33,959 nucleotides of DNA. Source: an uncultured Clostridia bacterium (GTDB taxonomy: Bacteria > Bacillota > Clostridia > Oscillospirales > Oscillospiraceae). The notes beneath the pieces were generated by a model. That model was not told the origin of the DNA and searched no databases. It was given only the letters and a program-made list of their open reading frames with translations. The stretch's first letter is position 1. Each line of letters opens with the position of its first letter. The DNA is taken from the NCBI GenBank assembly GCA_946186375.1, contig CAMHMZ010000029.1, forward strand, positions 1 to 33,959, given 5' to 3'. A program made the translations under genes and the position numbers. Shown piece after piece: positions 9,349-16,692 of this stretch.

Positions 9349-10404
9349 ATGAAAAAAACACTGATGAAGGGCAACCACGCCGCCGGCGAGGCTGCCGTGC
9401 GCGCCGGCTGCATGCTGTTTGCCGGCTACCCCATCACCCCCTCCACCGAGATCATGGAGCATCTGTCCGCCCGCATGCCCGAGGAGGGCCGCACCTTTAT
9501 CCAGGCGGAAAATGAGATCGCATCCATCCACATGGTCGGCGGCGCCTACTGCACCGGCAAGCGCGCCATGACCGCCACCAGCGCCGGCGGCTTCTCGCTG
9601 ATGCAGGAGTTCACCGCCTACGCCTCCGACGCGGAGCTGCCCTTTGTGATCATCAATGTCGTCCGCTCCGGCCGCGGCATCGGCTCGCTTGACCCCGGCC
9701 AGGACGGCTACCGCCAGTCTGTCTACGGCGGCGGCAACGGCGACTACCGCCAGATCGTCTATACCCCGAACACCATCCAGGAGATGGTGGACGATATCTA
9801 CGAGTCCTTCGAGACCGCGGAGAAATACCGCATGGGCGTCATCATCCTGACGGAGTCCTCCATGGGCCAGATGATGGAGCCGGTCGTCATGCCGGACTAC
9901 AAGTTCCTCGAGACCACGCCCGACTGGGCCGTGACCGGCACGCATAAATGGGATCGCGGCGCCGGCGGCTGGCCCATGAAGAGAAAGGCCTGGGAGGAGA
10001 AGATGGCGCGCGTCAAAGCCGAGATGCAGCGCTGGGACGCGGTCGGCCTGGAGGATGCGGAATATGTGTTCGTCTCCTACGGCCTGCCCTCCCGCTCCAC
10101 CGGCGAGGCGGTCAAGCTCCTGCGCGCGCAGGGCGTGAAGGTCGGCTTCATCCGTCCGAAGATCGTCTCTCCCTTCCCCGTCGACGCCTTCAAGGCCGTC
10201 AACCGCGACGTCAAGGGCTTCCTCTGCATCGAGACGACGGAATTCGGCCAGATGGTGCAGGATCTCGCGCTGGCCGTCAAGGGAGAATTTGCGAACAATG
10301 TGCCCGTGCATTTCAACGCGTACGGCATCGGCGTGCCCTCGGTCAAGGAAGTGCTCGCGTTTTACGAGCTGATCCGCGAGGGCGGAAGCAAGGAGGTATT
10401 TTAA
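9349..10404 (+). CDS. vorB: 2-oxoacid:ferredoxin oxidoreductase alpha subunit (VorB/KorA type)
   Basis: Catalytic subunit, 351 aa, of a thiamine-pyrophosphate enzyme that oxidatively decarboxylates a 2-oxo acid to acyl-CoA, CO2 and reduced ferredoxin. The start (MKKTLMKGNHAAGEAAVRAG then GYPITPSTEI) is close to what I recall for clostridial VorB (3-methyl-2-oxobutanoate type). The late motif ETTEFGQMVQD belongs to the family's C-terminal domain. An AAGGAGG site precedes the ATG. The symbol reflects family resemblance only; 2-oxoisovalerate, 2-oxoglutarate or another 2-oxo acid are all possible. Confidence 0.88.
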   Translation: MKKTLMKGNHAAGEAAVRAGCMLFAGYPITPSTEIMEHLSARMPEEGRTFIQAENEIASIHMVGGAYCTGKRAMTATSAGGFSLMQEFTAYASDAELPFVIINVVRSGRGIGSLDPGQDGYRQSVYGGGNGDYRQIVYTPNTIQEMVDDIYESFETAEKYRMGVIILTESSMGQMMEPVVMPDYKFLETTPDWAVTGTHKWDRGAGGWPMKRKAWEEKMARVKAEMQRWDAVGLEDAEYVFVSYGLPSRSTGEAVKLLRAQGVKVGFIRPKIVSPFPVDAFKAVNRDVKGFLCIETTEFGQMVQDLALAVKGEFANNVPVHFNAYGIGVPSVKEVLAFYELIREGGSKEVF

Positions 10405-10405
10405 G

Positions 10406-11152
10406 ATGGAAGATATCGTCAGACTCTCGCATTTGATCGACGCGCCGGCTCCCACCGCCTGCCCCGGCTGCGGGCACCTGCTCTTCTTCCGCCTGATCCG
10501 TGAAGTGCTCGACGAGCTCGATCTGACGGAGAAGGCCATCCACGCCAACGGTATCGGCTGCACCGGCGTGCACCGCGCCTGGCAGAACCACGGCTATGTC
10601 CCGCTGACGGCGCACGGCCGGGCCGCCGCCGTGGCCACGGGCATCAAGCGCACCAACCCCGACGCCTTTGTCTACACCTTTCAGGGCGACGGCGACGCGG
10701 CCGTCATCGGCCTGGCCGAGACGCTCAACGCCGCTTACCGCAACGAGAACATCTGTGTCTTCATCTCCACCAACGCGGTCTTCGGTCTGACTGGCGGCCA
10801 GATGTCCTGGGCGACGCTGCCCGGCCAGAAGACGACCACCTCCCCGCTGGGGCGCGACTGCTCCACCACCGGCGCGCCGCTGCATGTCCCGGAGCTCATC
10901 ACGCAGGTCAATCCCGGCATCGCCTATGCCGCCCGCGGCACCATCAATTCCCCCAAGCACATCATCCAGCTCAAGCGTATGATCCGCAACGCCATGGAGG
11001 CCCAGATCAACAACGAGGGCTATTCCATCGTGGAATGCATGAGCGTCTGTCCCAACAACTGGCACCTGACGCCGCTGCAATGCCGCGAGCATGTGGAAAA
11101 CAAGGTCATCCCCGAGTTCCCGCTCGGCGAATTCAAAAAGAGAGGTGAATAA
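10406..11152 (+). CDS. 2-oxoacid:ferredoxin oxidoreductase beta subunit (TPP-binding)
   Basis: 248 aa. Carries the thiamine diphosphate signature GDGDAAVIGLAETLNAAYRN and the cysteines expected to hold the proximal [4Fe-4S] cluster: CPGCGH (Cys19, Cys22), GIGCTG (Cys52) and VCPNNW (Cys215). All are intact, so the enzyme is predicted active. The start codon is one base after the alpha-subunit stop. The AFVYTFQGDGD and LTGGQMSWAT blocks resemble KorB/VorA-type beta subunits rather than long single-chain pyruvate:ferredoxin oxidoreductases. Substrate preference is not readable. Confidence 0.92.
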   Translation: MEDIVRLSHLIDAPAPTACPGCGHLLFFRLIREVLDELDLTEKAIHANGIGCTGVHRAWQNHGYVPLTAHGRAAAVATGIKRTNPDAFVYTFQGDGDAAVIGLAETLNAAYRNENICVFISTNAVFGLTGGQMSWATLPGQKTTTSPLGRDCSTTGAPLHVPELITQVNPGIAYAARGTINSPKHIIQLKRMIRNAMEAQINNEGYSIVECMSVCPNNWHLTPLQCREHVENKVIPEFPLGEFKKRGE

Positions 11153-11153
11153 G

Positions 11154-11696
11154 GTGAAAGAAGCTATTTTTGCCGGTTTCGGCGGACAGGGCGTCCTGAC
11201 GGCCGGCCTGGTCCTGGCTTATACCGCCATGGAGCAGGACCGCAACACCAGCTGGCTGCCCTCTTACGGCGCGTCCATGCGCGGCGGCAAGGCCAACAGC
11301 ACCGTTAAATTCGGTGAGGACACCGAAGAGGTGATCGGCGTGCCGATGATGGCGGAGGCCGACGTGCTCGTGGCCATGAACCGCCCCTCTCTCGATTACA
11401 TGTCCTTCTGCAAGCCGGGCGCCCTCGTGCTGGTCAACCAGGACGCGCTCGACGAGCCCTATGATTTTCCGGAGGGCCTGGAGATCGTGCTCGTCCCGGC
11501 GGCACAGCTGGCCTATTCGGTCAAAAACGCCAAGGGCGCCAGCATCGTCATGATCGGCGCGCTCATCAAGAAGACCGGCTTCTTCACCGCCGAGCAGGCC
11601 AAGCAGTCCATGTGCAACATGTTTGCCGAGAAGGGCAAGAGCAAGCTCGACGCGCTCAACCTCGCGGCCTTTGACGCCGGGTACAACGCGGTCTGA
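11154..11696 (+). CDS. 2-oxoacid:ferredoxin oxidoreductase gamma subunit
   Basis: 180 aa with the pyruvate/ketoisovalerate oxidoreductase gamma fold: AIFAGFGGQGVLTAGLVLA near the N-terminus and SYGASMRGGKANSTVKF, both family signatures. The start is a GTG at 11154, one base after the beta-subunit stop and 9 nt after GAGAGG; upstream in-frame starts would overlap the beta gene and lack a site. It completes the delta-alpha-beta-gamma order seen in many anaerobe four-subunit enzymes. Confidence 0.9.
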   Translation: MKEAIFAGFGGQGVLTAGLVLAYTAMEQDRNTSWLPSYGASMRGGKANSTVKFGEDTEEVIGVPMMAEADVLVAMNRPSLDYMSFCKPGALVLVNQDALDEPYDFPEGLEIVLVPAAQLAYSVKNAKGASIVMIGALIKKTGFFTAEQAKQSMCNMFAEKGKSKLDALNLAAFDAGYNAV

Positions 11697-11708
11697 GGAG
11701 GCGCGAGG

Positions 11709-13811
11709 ATGAATCTGGAAAGCCTGTTTTGCCCGAGGAGCATCGCGGTCGTCGGCGCCTCCGACAAGCCCGGCATGGGCCGCGGCGCGGCGGAGGGCGC
11801 CCTGCAGAGCAGCGTGGCGGAGCACGTATATCTTGTCAACATCAAGCGTGACGAGGTGCTCGGCCGCAAGTGCTACCATTCCCTGCAGGAACTGCCCGAG
11901 GTCGTGGACACCGTGATCCTCTGCGTCAACGTCAAGCTCGTCAATCCCTATCTGGAGGAGGCCGGGCGCCTCGGCGTGAAGAGCGCCGTCGTCTATGCCA
12001 GCGGCTTCAGCGAAGAGGGCACCGAGGAGGGCCGCCGCCTTGAGGAGGAGATGCGCGCGATCTGCCTGCGCTACGGGATGCTCCTGTGCGGGCCGAACTG
12101 CGTGGGGCTGTACAACAAGGTCGATCGCATCAGCCTCTACGCGACCTCCCCGCTCTTCCCGGAAACGAACGTCGTCCGCGGCATCGGTGCCGTGGCCCAC
12201 AGCGGCTATATCAACAGCAATCTCATGCGCACCATGCCCGAGCTCTGCGCCTACGGCGTCAGCGTCGGCAACGCCGCCGTCTGCACGCTGGAGGAGTACA
12301 TGCTCTTCTTCGCCAAAAATGAGCATGTCAACTGCATCGCCGCTTACGTGGAGGGCATCCGAGACGCGGCGGTCTTTGAAGAGGCGCTGCGCATTGCCGC
12401 CGAAAAGCGCAAGCCCGTTGTCATCATGAAGTCCGGCCGCAGCAAGAAGGGCAGCGCCGCCGCCGCCAGCCACACCGGCAACCTGGCCGGAGACTACGGG
12501 AGCTTTGCCTGCCTGCTGGAGCGCTACGGCGTCGTCGCCGTGGACAGCCTCGAGGAGTTCAACGCCACCGCGCGGATGTTCGCCGTGCTCGACGGGAGAT
12601 ATCCCAGGGGACGCGGGATCGCCGCGGTCAATTTCTCCGGCGGCGAAAACACCATCTGCGCCGATTTCTGTGAAAAGTACGGCCTCGAGCTGCCCGCCTA
12701 TGAGGAAAAGACCCGGGCCGTGGTGGAAAGCCTCATCCCCGCCTTCTCCACGCCGCGCAACCCCCTGGATCCGACCACCGAGATGTTTACCCAGAAGGAC
12801 AAGGTCAAGGAGATGTTCTCCGCGATCTTCGCGGATCAGAACATGGATCTCTTCGTGCTGGGGCTGGAGCTGGCCGCAAAGCTCGAGCCGAAGGATCTCA
12901 CCTGCCTGGAGGTGCTGGAGGAGCTGGAGCAGGAGGGCGCGCGCCTTCCCTGCTTCCTGGTCCCCTCCTTCGAGAAGGATCGCAACCGCGAGGCCGTCGC
13001 CCGGATGCAGCGCGCGGGTGTCCCGCTGCTCGCCACCGGCGATCTGGCCTATAAAATGCTGCGCAGCCTCTGTGATTTCGTCTCCTATTCCCCCGCGGGC
13101 CACACCCTGGTGACCGCGACGCCGGAGCGGAAGCACGGCAAGGGCCGCCTGGCCCTGTCCGAAGCCGAGTCCAAGGCGGAGATCAGCGCCCGCGGCGTGC
13201 GGGTACCCGCGCAGATCCGCGCAGCGAACCTGCAGGAGCTGCGTGAGAAGCTGCCGGAGCTCAGCTTCCCCGTTGTGCTGAAGATCGACTCCCCGGATAT
13301 CCTGCACAAGACCGAAGCGGGCGGCGTTGCGCTGAACCTGCAGGACAGCGCCGAGACGGAGCGGGCCTTTGAGCGTGTGACCGCAAGCTGCCGCGCCTTC
13401 CGTCCGGACGCGCGGATCGACGGTGTGCTCGTGCAGGAGATGGTCCCCGCCGGGACGGAGATGATCGTCGGCGTCAAGAACGACCCGGTCTACGGGCCGA
13501 TGCTGCTGTGCGGCATGGGCGGCGTCTTTGTTGAGGTCTTCCGGGATGCGGCGCTCAGCCCCTGCCCGGTCAACCACGCGGAGGCCAGGGCCATGCTTGA
13601 GCGGCTCAAGGCCTTCAAGCTGCTGCGGGGCTATCGCGGCTCCGCCCCCTGCGACGTGGACGCGCTCTGCGAGCTGATGGTCAAGCTCTCTCAGTATGCC
13701 GCCGACATGCGCGATACGGTCGCGGAGATCGACCTCAACCCGGTCTTCGTCTATGAGGAGGGAAAGGGCGTCGCCGCGGCGGACGCTCTGATCGTCAAGT
13801 ACACGGATTAA
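11709..13811 (+). CDS. Fused ADP-forming acyl-CoA ligase (acetate-CoA ligase family, alpha+beta)
   Basis: Converts acyl-CoA + ADP + phosphate to free acid + ATP + CoA, giving substrate-level phosphorylation. 700 aa. It contains an N-terminal CoA-binding domain (SIAVVGASDKPGMGRGA), a ligase-CoA domain with the phospho-histidine loop AASHTGNLAG (His255), and a C-terminal ATP-grasp domain (FPVVLKIDSPDILHKTEAGG to EIDLNPVFV). The usual SQSG segment of the family reads GAVAHSGYINSN here, and the SVGN loop lacks the common acidic residues, so substrate choice may differ from acetate. Last gene of the cluster, 12 bp after the gamma subunit. It ends at a terminator shared with the convergent GntR gene. 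Confidence 0.9.
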   Translation: MNLESLFCPRSIAVVGASDKPGMGRGAAEGALQSSVAEHVYLVNIKRDEVLGRKCYHSLQELPEVVDTVILCVNVKLVNPYLEEAGRLGVKSAVVYASGFSEEGTEEGRRLEEEMRAICLRYGMLLCGPNCVGLYNKVDRISLYATSPLFPETNVVRGIGAVAHSGYINSNLMRTMPELCAYGVSVGNAAVCTLEEYMLFFAKNEHVNCIAAYVEGIRDAAVFEEALRIAAEKRKPVVIMKSGRSKKGSAAAASHTGNLAGDYGSFACLLERYGVVAVDSLEEFNATARMFAVLDGRYPRGRGIAAVNFSGGENTICADFCEKYGLELPAYEEKTRAVVESLIPAFSTPRNPLDPTTEMFTQKDKVKEMFSAIFADQNMDLFVLGLELAAKLEPKDLTCLEVLEELEQEGARLPCFLVPSFEKDRNREAVARMQRAGVPLLATGDLAYKMLRSLCDFVSYSPAGHTLVTATPERKHGKGRLALSEAESKAEISARGVRVPAQIRAANLQELREKLPELSFPVVLKIDSPDILHKTEAGGVALNLQDSAETERAFERVTASCRAFRPDARIDGVLVQEMVPAGTEMIVGVKNDPVYGPMLLCGMGGVFVEVFRDAALSPCPVNHAEARAMLERLKAFKLLRGYRGSAPCDVDALCELMVKLSQYAADMRDTVAEIDLNPVFVYEEGKGVAAADALIVKYTD

Positions 13812-13813
13812 AG

Positions 13814-13847
13814 AAAAAAGGAGATGTGATATACACGTCTCCTTTTT
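13814..13847. terminator. Bidirectional terminator between the acyl-CoA ligase and the GntR gene
   Basis: A 14-bp stem (AAAAAGGAGATGTG paired with its complement, one G-U) around a short loop, ending in TTTTT on the plus strand and with an A run on the left arm, so it works for both convergent genes. Confidence 0.8.
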
Positions 13848-13863
13848 CTCCGTGATGGAATTG

Positions 13864-14598
13864 TCAAAAGGTCTTGTGGATGCTCGTCATATACGCGTGG
13901 CTGATGATCAGCTTTCGCGCAAGGGTCTTGTCCCGCGCCTTGACCGCGTCCAGGATCTTCTCATGCGAGCTGTTGACCAGGCGCTGCTTGATGATCTCCC
14001 GCTCCTCTTCGGACATGCTCTCGTCCATGTCGATATGAAGCTCATAGTCGCGCTGCATCAGGCGCAGGTTGCTGTGGATCAGATGCTTGGCTATCTCGTT
14101 GGGGTAATACTTCATCAGGATATCGTGAAATTCGATATGCGCCTCGAGATAGTCTGCGTCGTTTTTGTCGGTCACCGGCCGGATCCGGTCGTCAAACAGG
14201 ATCTCCAGCCGATAAATGTCCGCATCGGTGGCGTTGTCGATGAAGCTCTCGATCGCCGAGGCCTCGATCGCCGCGCGGATGTTGCTGATTTCCATGGGCT
14301 TTCCGTCCGTCAGCATGCTTGCAACCAGAAACAGATTCATAAAGCCGACCTCAAGATCGCCGAGAAAGGTGTTGCCCGAGCCGCGCTGCGACTCGATCAC
14401 GCCCAGCACCTCCAGCACGCGCAGCATCTCCCGCAGGGTGGAGCGGTTCGTGTTCAGCTCCAGTGCCAGCATGGATTCCTGCGGGAGCCGATCGCCCACC
14501 TTATAATGGTGATTGCGGATATAGGCGACCAGATCGCTCAGCAGCGAGTAATAGTTTTTTTCGCGGAGATTTGCCGCGTCCCAGCCTTTGTTGCTCAT
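13864..14598 (-). CDS. GntR-family regulator with FCD effector domain
   Basis: 244 aa. The N-terminal winged HTH (about residues 15-80) contains GDRLPQESMLALELNTNRST then LREMLRVLEVLGVIESQRGS. It is followed by an all-helical FCD domain with conserved-type metal/ligand residues (RAAIEASAIE, EFHDILMKYYP, NSSHEKILDAV). FCD regulators of the FadR/LldR/PdhR group sense carboxylic acids. Its position directly convergent to the 2-oxoacid cluster makes that cluster the likely target. It has its own promoter (14656-14684) and a neighbouring palindrome (14686-14699) that could be an autoregulatory site. Confidence 0.88.
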   Translation of the reverse strand: MSNKGWDAANLREKNYYSLLSDLVAYIRNHHYKVGDRLPQESMLALELNTNRSTLREMLRVLEVLGVIESQRGSGNTFLGDLEVGFMNLFLVASMLTDGKPMEISNIRAAIEASAIESFIDNATDADIYRLEILFDDRIRPVTDKNDADYLEAHIEFHDILMKYYPNEIAKHLIHSNLRLMQRDYELHIDMDESMSEEEREIIKQRLVNSSHEKILDAVKARDKTLARKLIISHAYMTSIHKTF

Positions 14599-14655
14599 CG
14601 TGTACCGCTCTCCTTTGTGCGCTCTTCACTCCTTAACCGACGTCACTTCTTTTTT

Positions 14656-14684
14656 ATTATACACAAAACAAAAGGCTGGCGCAA
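14656..14684 (-). promoter_or_regulatory. Promoter of the FCD-GntR gene
   Basis: On the minus strand TTGCGC (14679-14684), 17 bp, TATAAT (14656-14661). The start codon is 58 bp downstream. The inverted repeat CCGGAAACTTCCGG at 14686-14699 abuts the -35 element. Confidence 0.65.
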
Positions 14685-14685
14685 G

Positions 14686-14776
14686 CCGGAAACTTCCGGT
14701 AAGCTTCAGAACGCAAAGCTCCGCAGCAAGAAAGCACCCGTCTGGCAGGCGGGTGCTTTTTACGTCCGGCGGAGCT
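14686..14776 (+). promoter_or_regulatory. Structured leader or small RNA with intrinsic terminator
   Basis: Non-coding stretch with successive hairpins: 14686-14699 (CCGGAA/TTCCGG), 14702-14720 (AGCTT/AAGCT), and a terminator with a 10-bp stem (14731-14740 with 14750-14759) followed by TTTTT. AGCTCCGC (14717-14724) can also pair with GCGGAGCT (14769-14776), which would exclude the second hairpin and enclose the terminator. It lies about 120 bp upstream of the lipoprotein gene on the same strand. It could be an attenuator for that gene or a small RNA. I found no clear plus-strand promoter. Confidence 0.4.
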
Positions 14777-14897
14777 GCATGTCTGCCGGCTCGGGCGCAG
14801 CACAGCGTGATGAAAACTCCTCGGTTTTTAAGGTACGTTTAAGGCAGGGGCCGTAAACTGTGGGCAGAAAACAAAGACCGCAAAGGAGGTTTTGACT

Positions 14898-16172
14898 ATG
14901 AAGAAACTGTTTTCGATCCTGCTGACGGCGCTCTTTCTGCTCTCCGCGGCCGGCTGCGGCGCCTCGGCGACCTATACGGGGACGGCGGAAACCGCCTCGA
15001 CCACACCGGCTGCCGCGGCCGCGACGCTCTCGGCGGGCGTGACGGCCGTCTCCGGCGGCGCGCTCGACGGCGCCGAGCTTTTCACCGAGCGCGACCTGCA
15101 GCAGACGGCGGAGCTCGACGAAGCGGTCGAAGCTACACTGGCTGACGGCAAGGATCTCACGATCAGCGCGGAGGGCGTCTATGTCCTGCGCGGCACGGCC
15201 TCGGAGCTCACGGTCCTCGTGGAGGCCGGGAGCGAGGACAAGGTGCAGCTCGTGCTCGACGGCGTGAGCATCACGAACCGCGACAGGCCCTGCATCTACG
15301 TCAAAAGCGCCGACAAGGTCTTCGTGACCACGACCGCGACCGATAACAGCCTCGCGGTGACGGGCGCCTTCGTGTCCGACGGCGAGACGAAGACCGACGC
15401 CGCGATCTTCTCGAAGGAGGATCTCGTTCTCAACGGCCTCGGCACGCTGCGCGTGAGCTCTGCGGAAAACGGCGTCAGCGGCAAGGACGACCTGAAGATC
15501 ACCGGCGGCACGCTGATCGTCAGCGCCGCGGCCCACGCCGTGGAGGCCAACGACTCCCTGCGCATTGCGGGCGGCACGCTCAGCCTCACGGCCGGCAAGG
15601 ACGGCCTGCACGCCGACGGCGGCAGCGACGCGGACAGCGGCACTATCTATATCGGCGGCGGCACGGCGCAGATCCGGGCGGGGGACGACGGCGTCCACGC
15701 CGTCACGGTACTGCAGATCGACGGCGGCGAGCTGGACGTCACGGCGGCCGAGGGCCTCGAGGGCACCTGGGTGCAGCTCAACGGCGGCAGCGTCACCATC
15801 AGCGCGAGCGACGACGGCGTCAACGCCGCGCGAAAGAGCAACGCCCTCTCTGTGCGCTTTGAGATGAACGGCGGCACGCTCACGATCTCGATAGGCGCGG
15901 GCGACACCGACGGCATCGACGCGAACGGCGACCTCATCATCAACGGCGGCACCGTGGACATCACGGGGCAGAGCCCCTTCGACTATGACGGCACCGCGCA
16001 GCTTAACGGCGGTACGATCATCGTCAACGGCACGCAGACGAACACGATCACGAACCAGATGTTCGGCGGCCGCGGCGGCTTTGGCGGCGGCATGGAAGGC
16101 GGCCAGGGCGGTTTCGGCGGCGGCTCGCAGGGCGGCTACGGCGGCTTCGGAGGAGGCCGCGGCCGCCACTGA
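14898..16172 (+). CDS. Cthe_2159-like beta-helix (carbohydrate-binding) lipoprotein
   Basis: 424 aa. A lipoprotein signal peptide ends at SAAGC (Cys20), so it is probably anchored to the outer face of the membrane. From about residue 80 the sequence is a right-handed beta-helix-like series of short repeats (LVLNGLGTLRV, DDLKITGGTLIVSA, DSLRIAGGTLSLTA, LQIDGGELDVTA, VQLNGGSVTISA, FEMNGGTLTISI, LIINGGTVDITG), matching the carbohydrate-binding family first described as Cthe_2159. The C-terminal about 35 residues are almost only Gly with Phe, Tyr, Gln and Arg. The ATG 14898 is preferred over TTG 14892 because of AAAGGAGG at 14883-14890. Binding to acidic polysaccharides is known for the founder; here it is inference. 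Confidence 0.85.
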   Translation: MKKLFSILLTALFLLSAAGCGASATYTGTAETASTTPAAAAATLSAGVTAVSGGALDGAELFTERDLQQTAELDEAVEATLADGKDLTISAEGVYVLRGTASELTVLVEAGSEDKVQLVLDGVSITNRDRPCIYVKSADKVFVTTTATDNSLAVTGAFVSDGETKTDAAIFSKEDLVLNGLGTLRVSSAENGVSGKDDLKITGGTLIVSAAAHAVEANDSLRIAGGTLSLTAGKDGLHADGGSDADSGTIYIGGGTAQIRAGDDGVHAVTVLQIDGGELDVTAAEGLEGTWVQLNGGSVTISASDDGVNAARKSNALSVRFEMNGGTLTISIGAGDTDGIDANGDLIINGGTVDITGQSPFDYDGTAQLNGGTIIVNGTQTNTITNQMFGGRGGFGGGMEGGQGGFGGGSQGGYGGFGGGRGRH

Positions 16173-16174
16173 GA

Positions 16175-16205
16175 CAGTTTTCAGTTTCCAGAATTCAGTT
16201 TTCAG
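16175..16205. repeat. YAGTTTT heptamer tract after the beta-helix lipoprotein
   Basis: Seven-bp periodic CAGTTTT units with one CAGAATT, the same unit set as the tract after lepA. Begins two bases after the stop codon. Confidence 0.75.
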
Positions 16206-16245
16206 CGCGGTAAACGGCTGTTTAGCGCTCTGTTTGAAATGATGT

Positions 16246-16334
16246 CGTAGGGGCGGCCCTAAAGGACTAGCTTCGCGTCGCTATCAGCCGCCCGCGGACA
16301 CGGTGCAGGCTCGGCGGACGAGCAATGCTCGTCC
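16246..16334. repeat. REP-like palindromes, one interrupted
   Basis: 16246-16304 equals the reverse complement of 18826-18860 except for about 24 extra bases at 16258-16281. 16316-16334 is a further near-perfect hairpin (GGACGAGCA/TGCTCGTCC), followed by CTACGG. Both modules are bounded by GTAGGG or its complement. Confidence 0.7.
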
Positions 16335-16355
16335 CTACGGGGGCGCAGCCTCTTT

Positions 16356-16508
16356 TCGTAGGGGCCGACGCCCTCGGCGGCCCGGCAGAAAAAGCCAAAA
16401 ACATACGGAAATCCCCGGCGAATTCGTAGAATAGTACATTTTCGCCGGGGATTTGTTCACGTATTTAGATCGTACCGCGCGGGCCGCCGAGGGCGTCGGC
16501 CCCTACGA
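16356..16508. repeat. Nested inverted repeat (29-bp outer arms)
   Basis: Outer arms 16356-16384 and 16480-16508 are perfect 29-bp inverted copies, starting TCGTAGGGGCCGACGCC. Inside them a second perfect 14-bp inverted repeat (16409-16422 with 16441-16454, AAATCCCCGGCGAA) has T-rich flanks and could end transcription from the left. The interior is too short for a protein gene. It looks like a MITE- or REP-type unit. Confidence 0.75.
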
Positions 16509-16524
16509 CATGGACGACAATTCC

Positions 16525-16640
16525 CGCGCAAAACCTTCCTTTTCCCTTCATTCCGAATTCCGAACTCCGCATTCCGAATTCCTCGCTAAACTCTTGTTTG
16601 TCGTTCTCCTAAAAACTAAAAACTTAAAACTGAAAACTGA
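16525..16640. repeat. Mosaic of shared intergenic modules and heptamer tracts
   Basis: 16525-16555 matches 3182-3211. 16550-16582 is an ATTCCGA heptamer tract. 16584-16620 matches 18662-18715 in reverse orientation, including the sequence GGAGAACGACAAA. 16611-16640 is an AAAACT/GAAAACT heptamer tract that runs into the terminator of the ABC permease gene. The whole 16173-16680 gap holds only these repeats. Confidence 0.7.
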
Positions 16641-16677
16641 AAAAAGGGATGCGGAACTTGTTCCACATCCCTTTTTT
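16640..16677. terminator. Terminator of the ABC operon
   Basis: Long hairpin: AAAAAAGGGATG and GGAAC on the left pair with GTTCC and CATCCCTTTTTT on the right, with one mismatch. T runs exist on both strands. It lies just past the permease stop. Confidence 0.85.
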
Positions 16678-16692
16678 ATCCGGAACGGAGCC

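Noticed and set aside
11133-13577. Long minus-strand open frame of about 800 codons opposite the oxidoreductase gamma and acyl-CoA ligase genes
   Set aside because: Antisense shadow of recognised genes; no motif and no start signals.
16356-16508. Insertion sequence
   Set aside because: The inverted repeats enclose only about 95 bp without a transposase frame.
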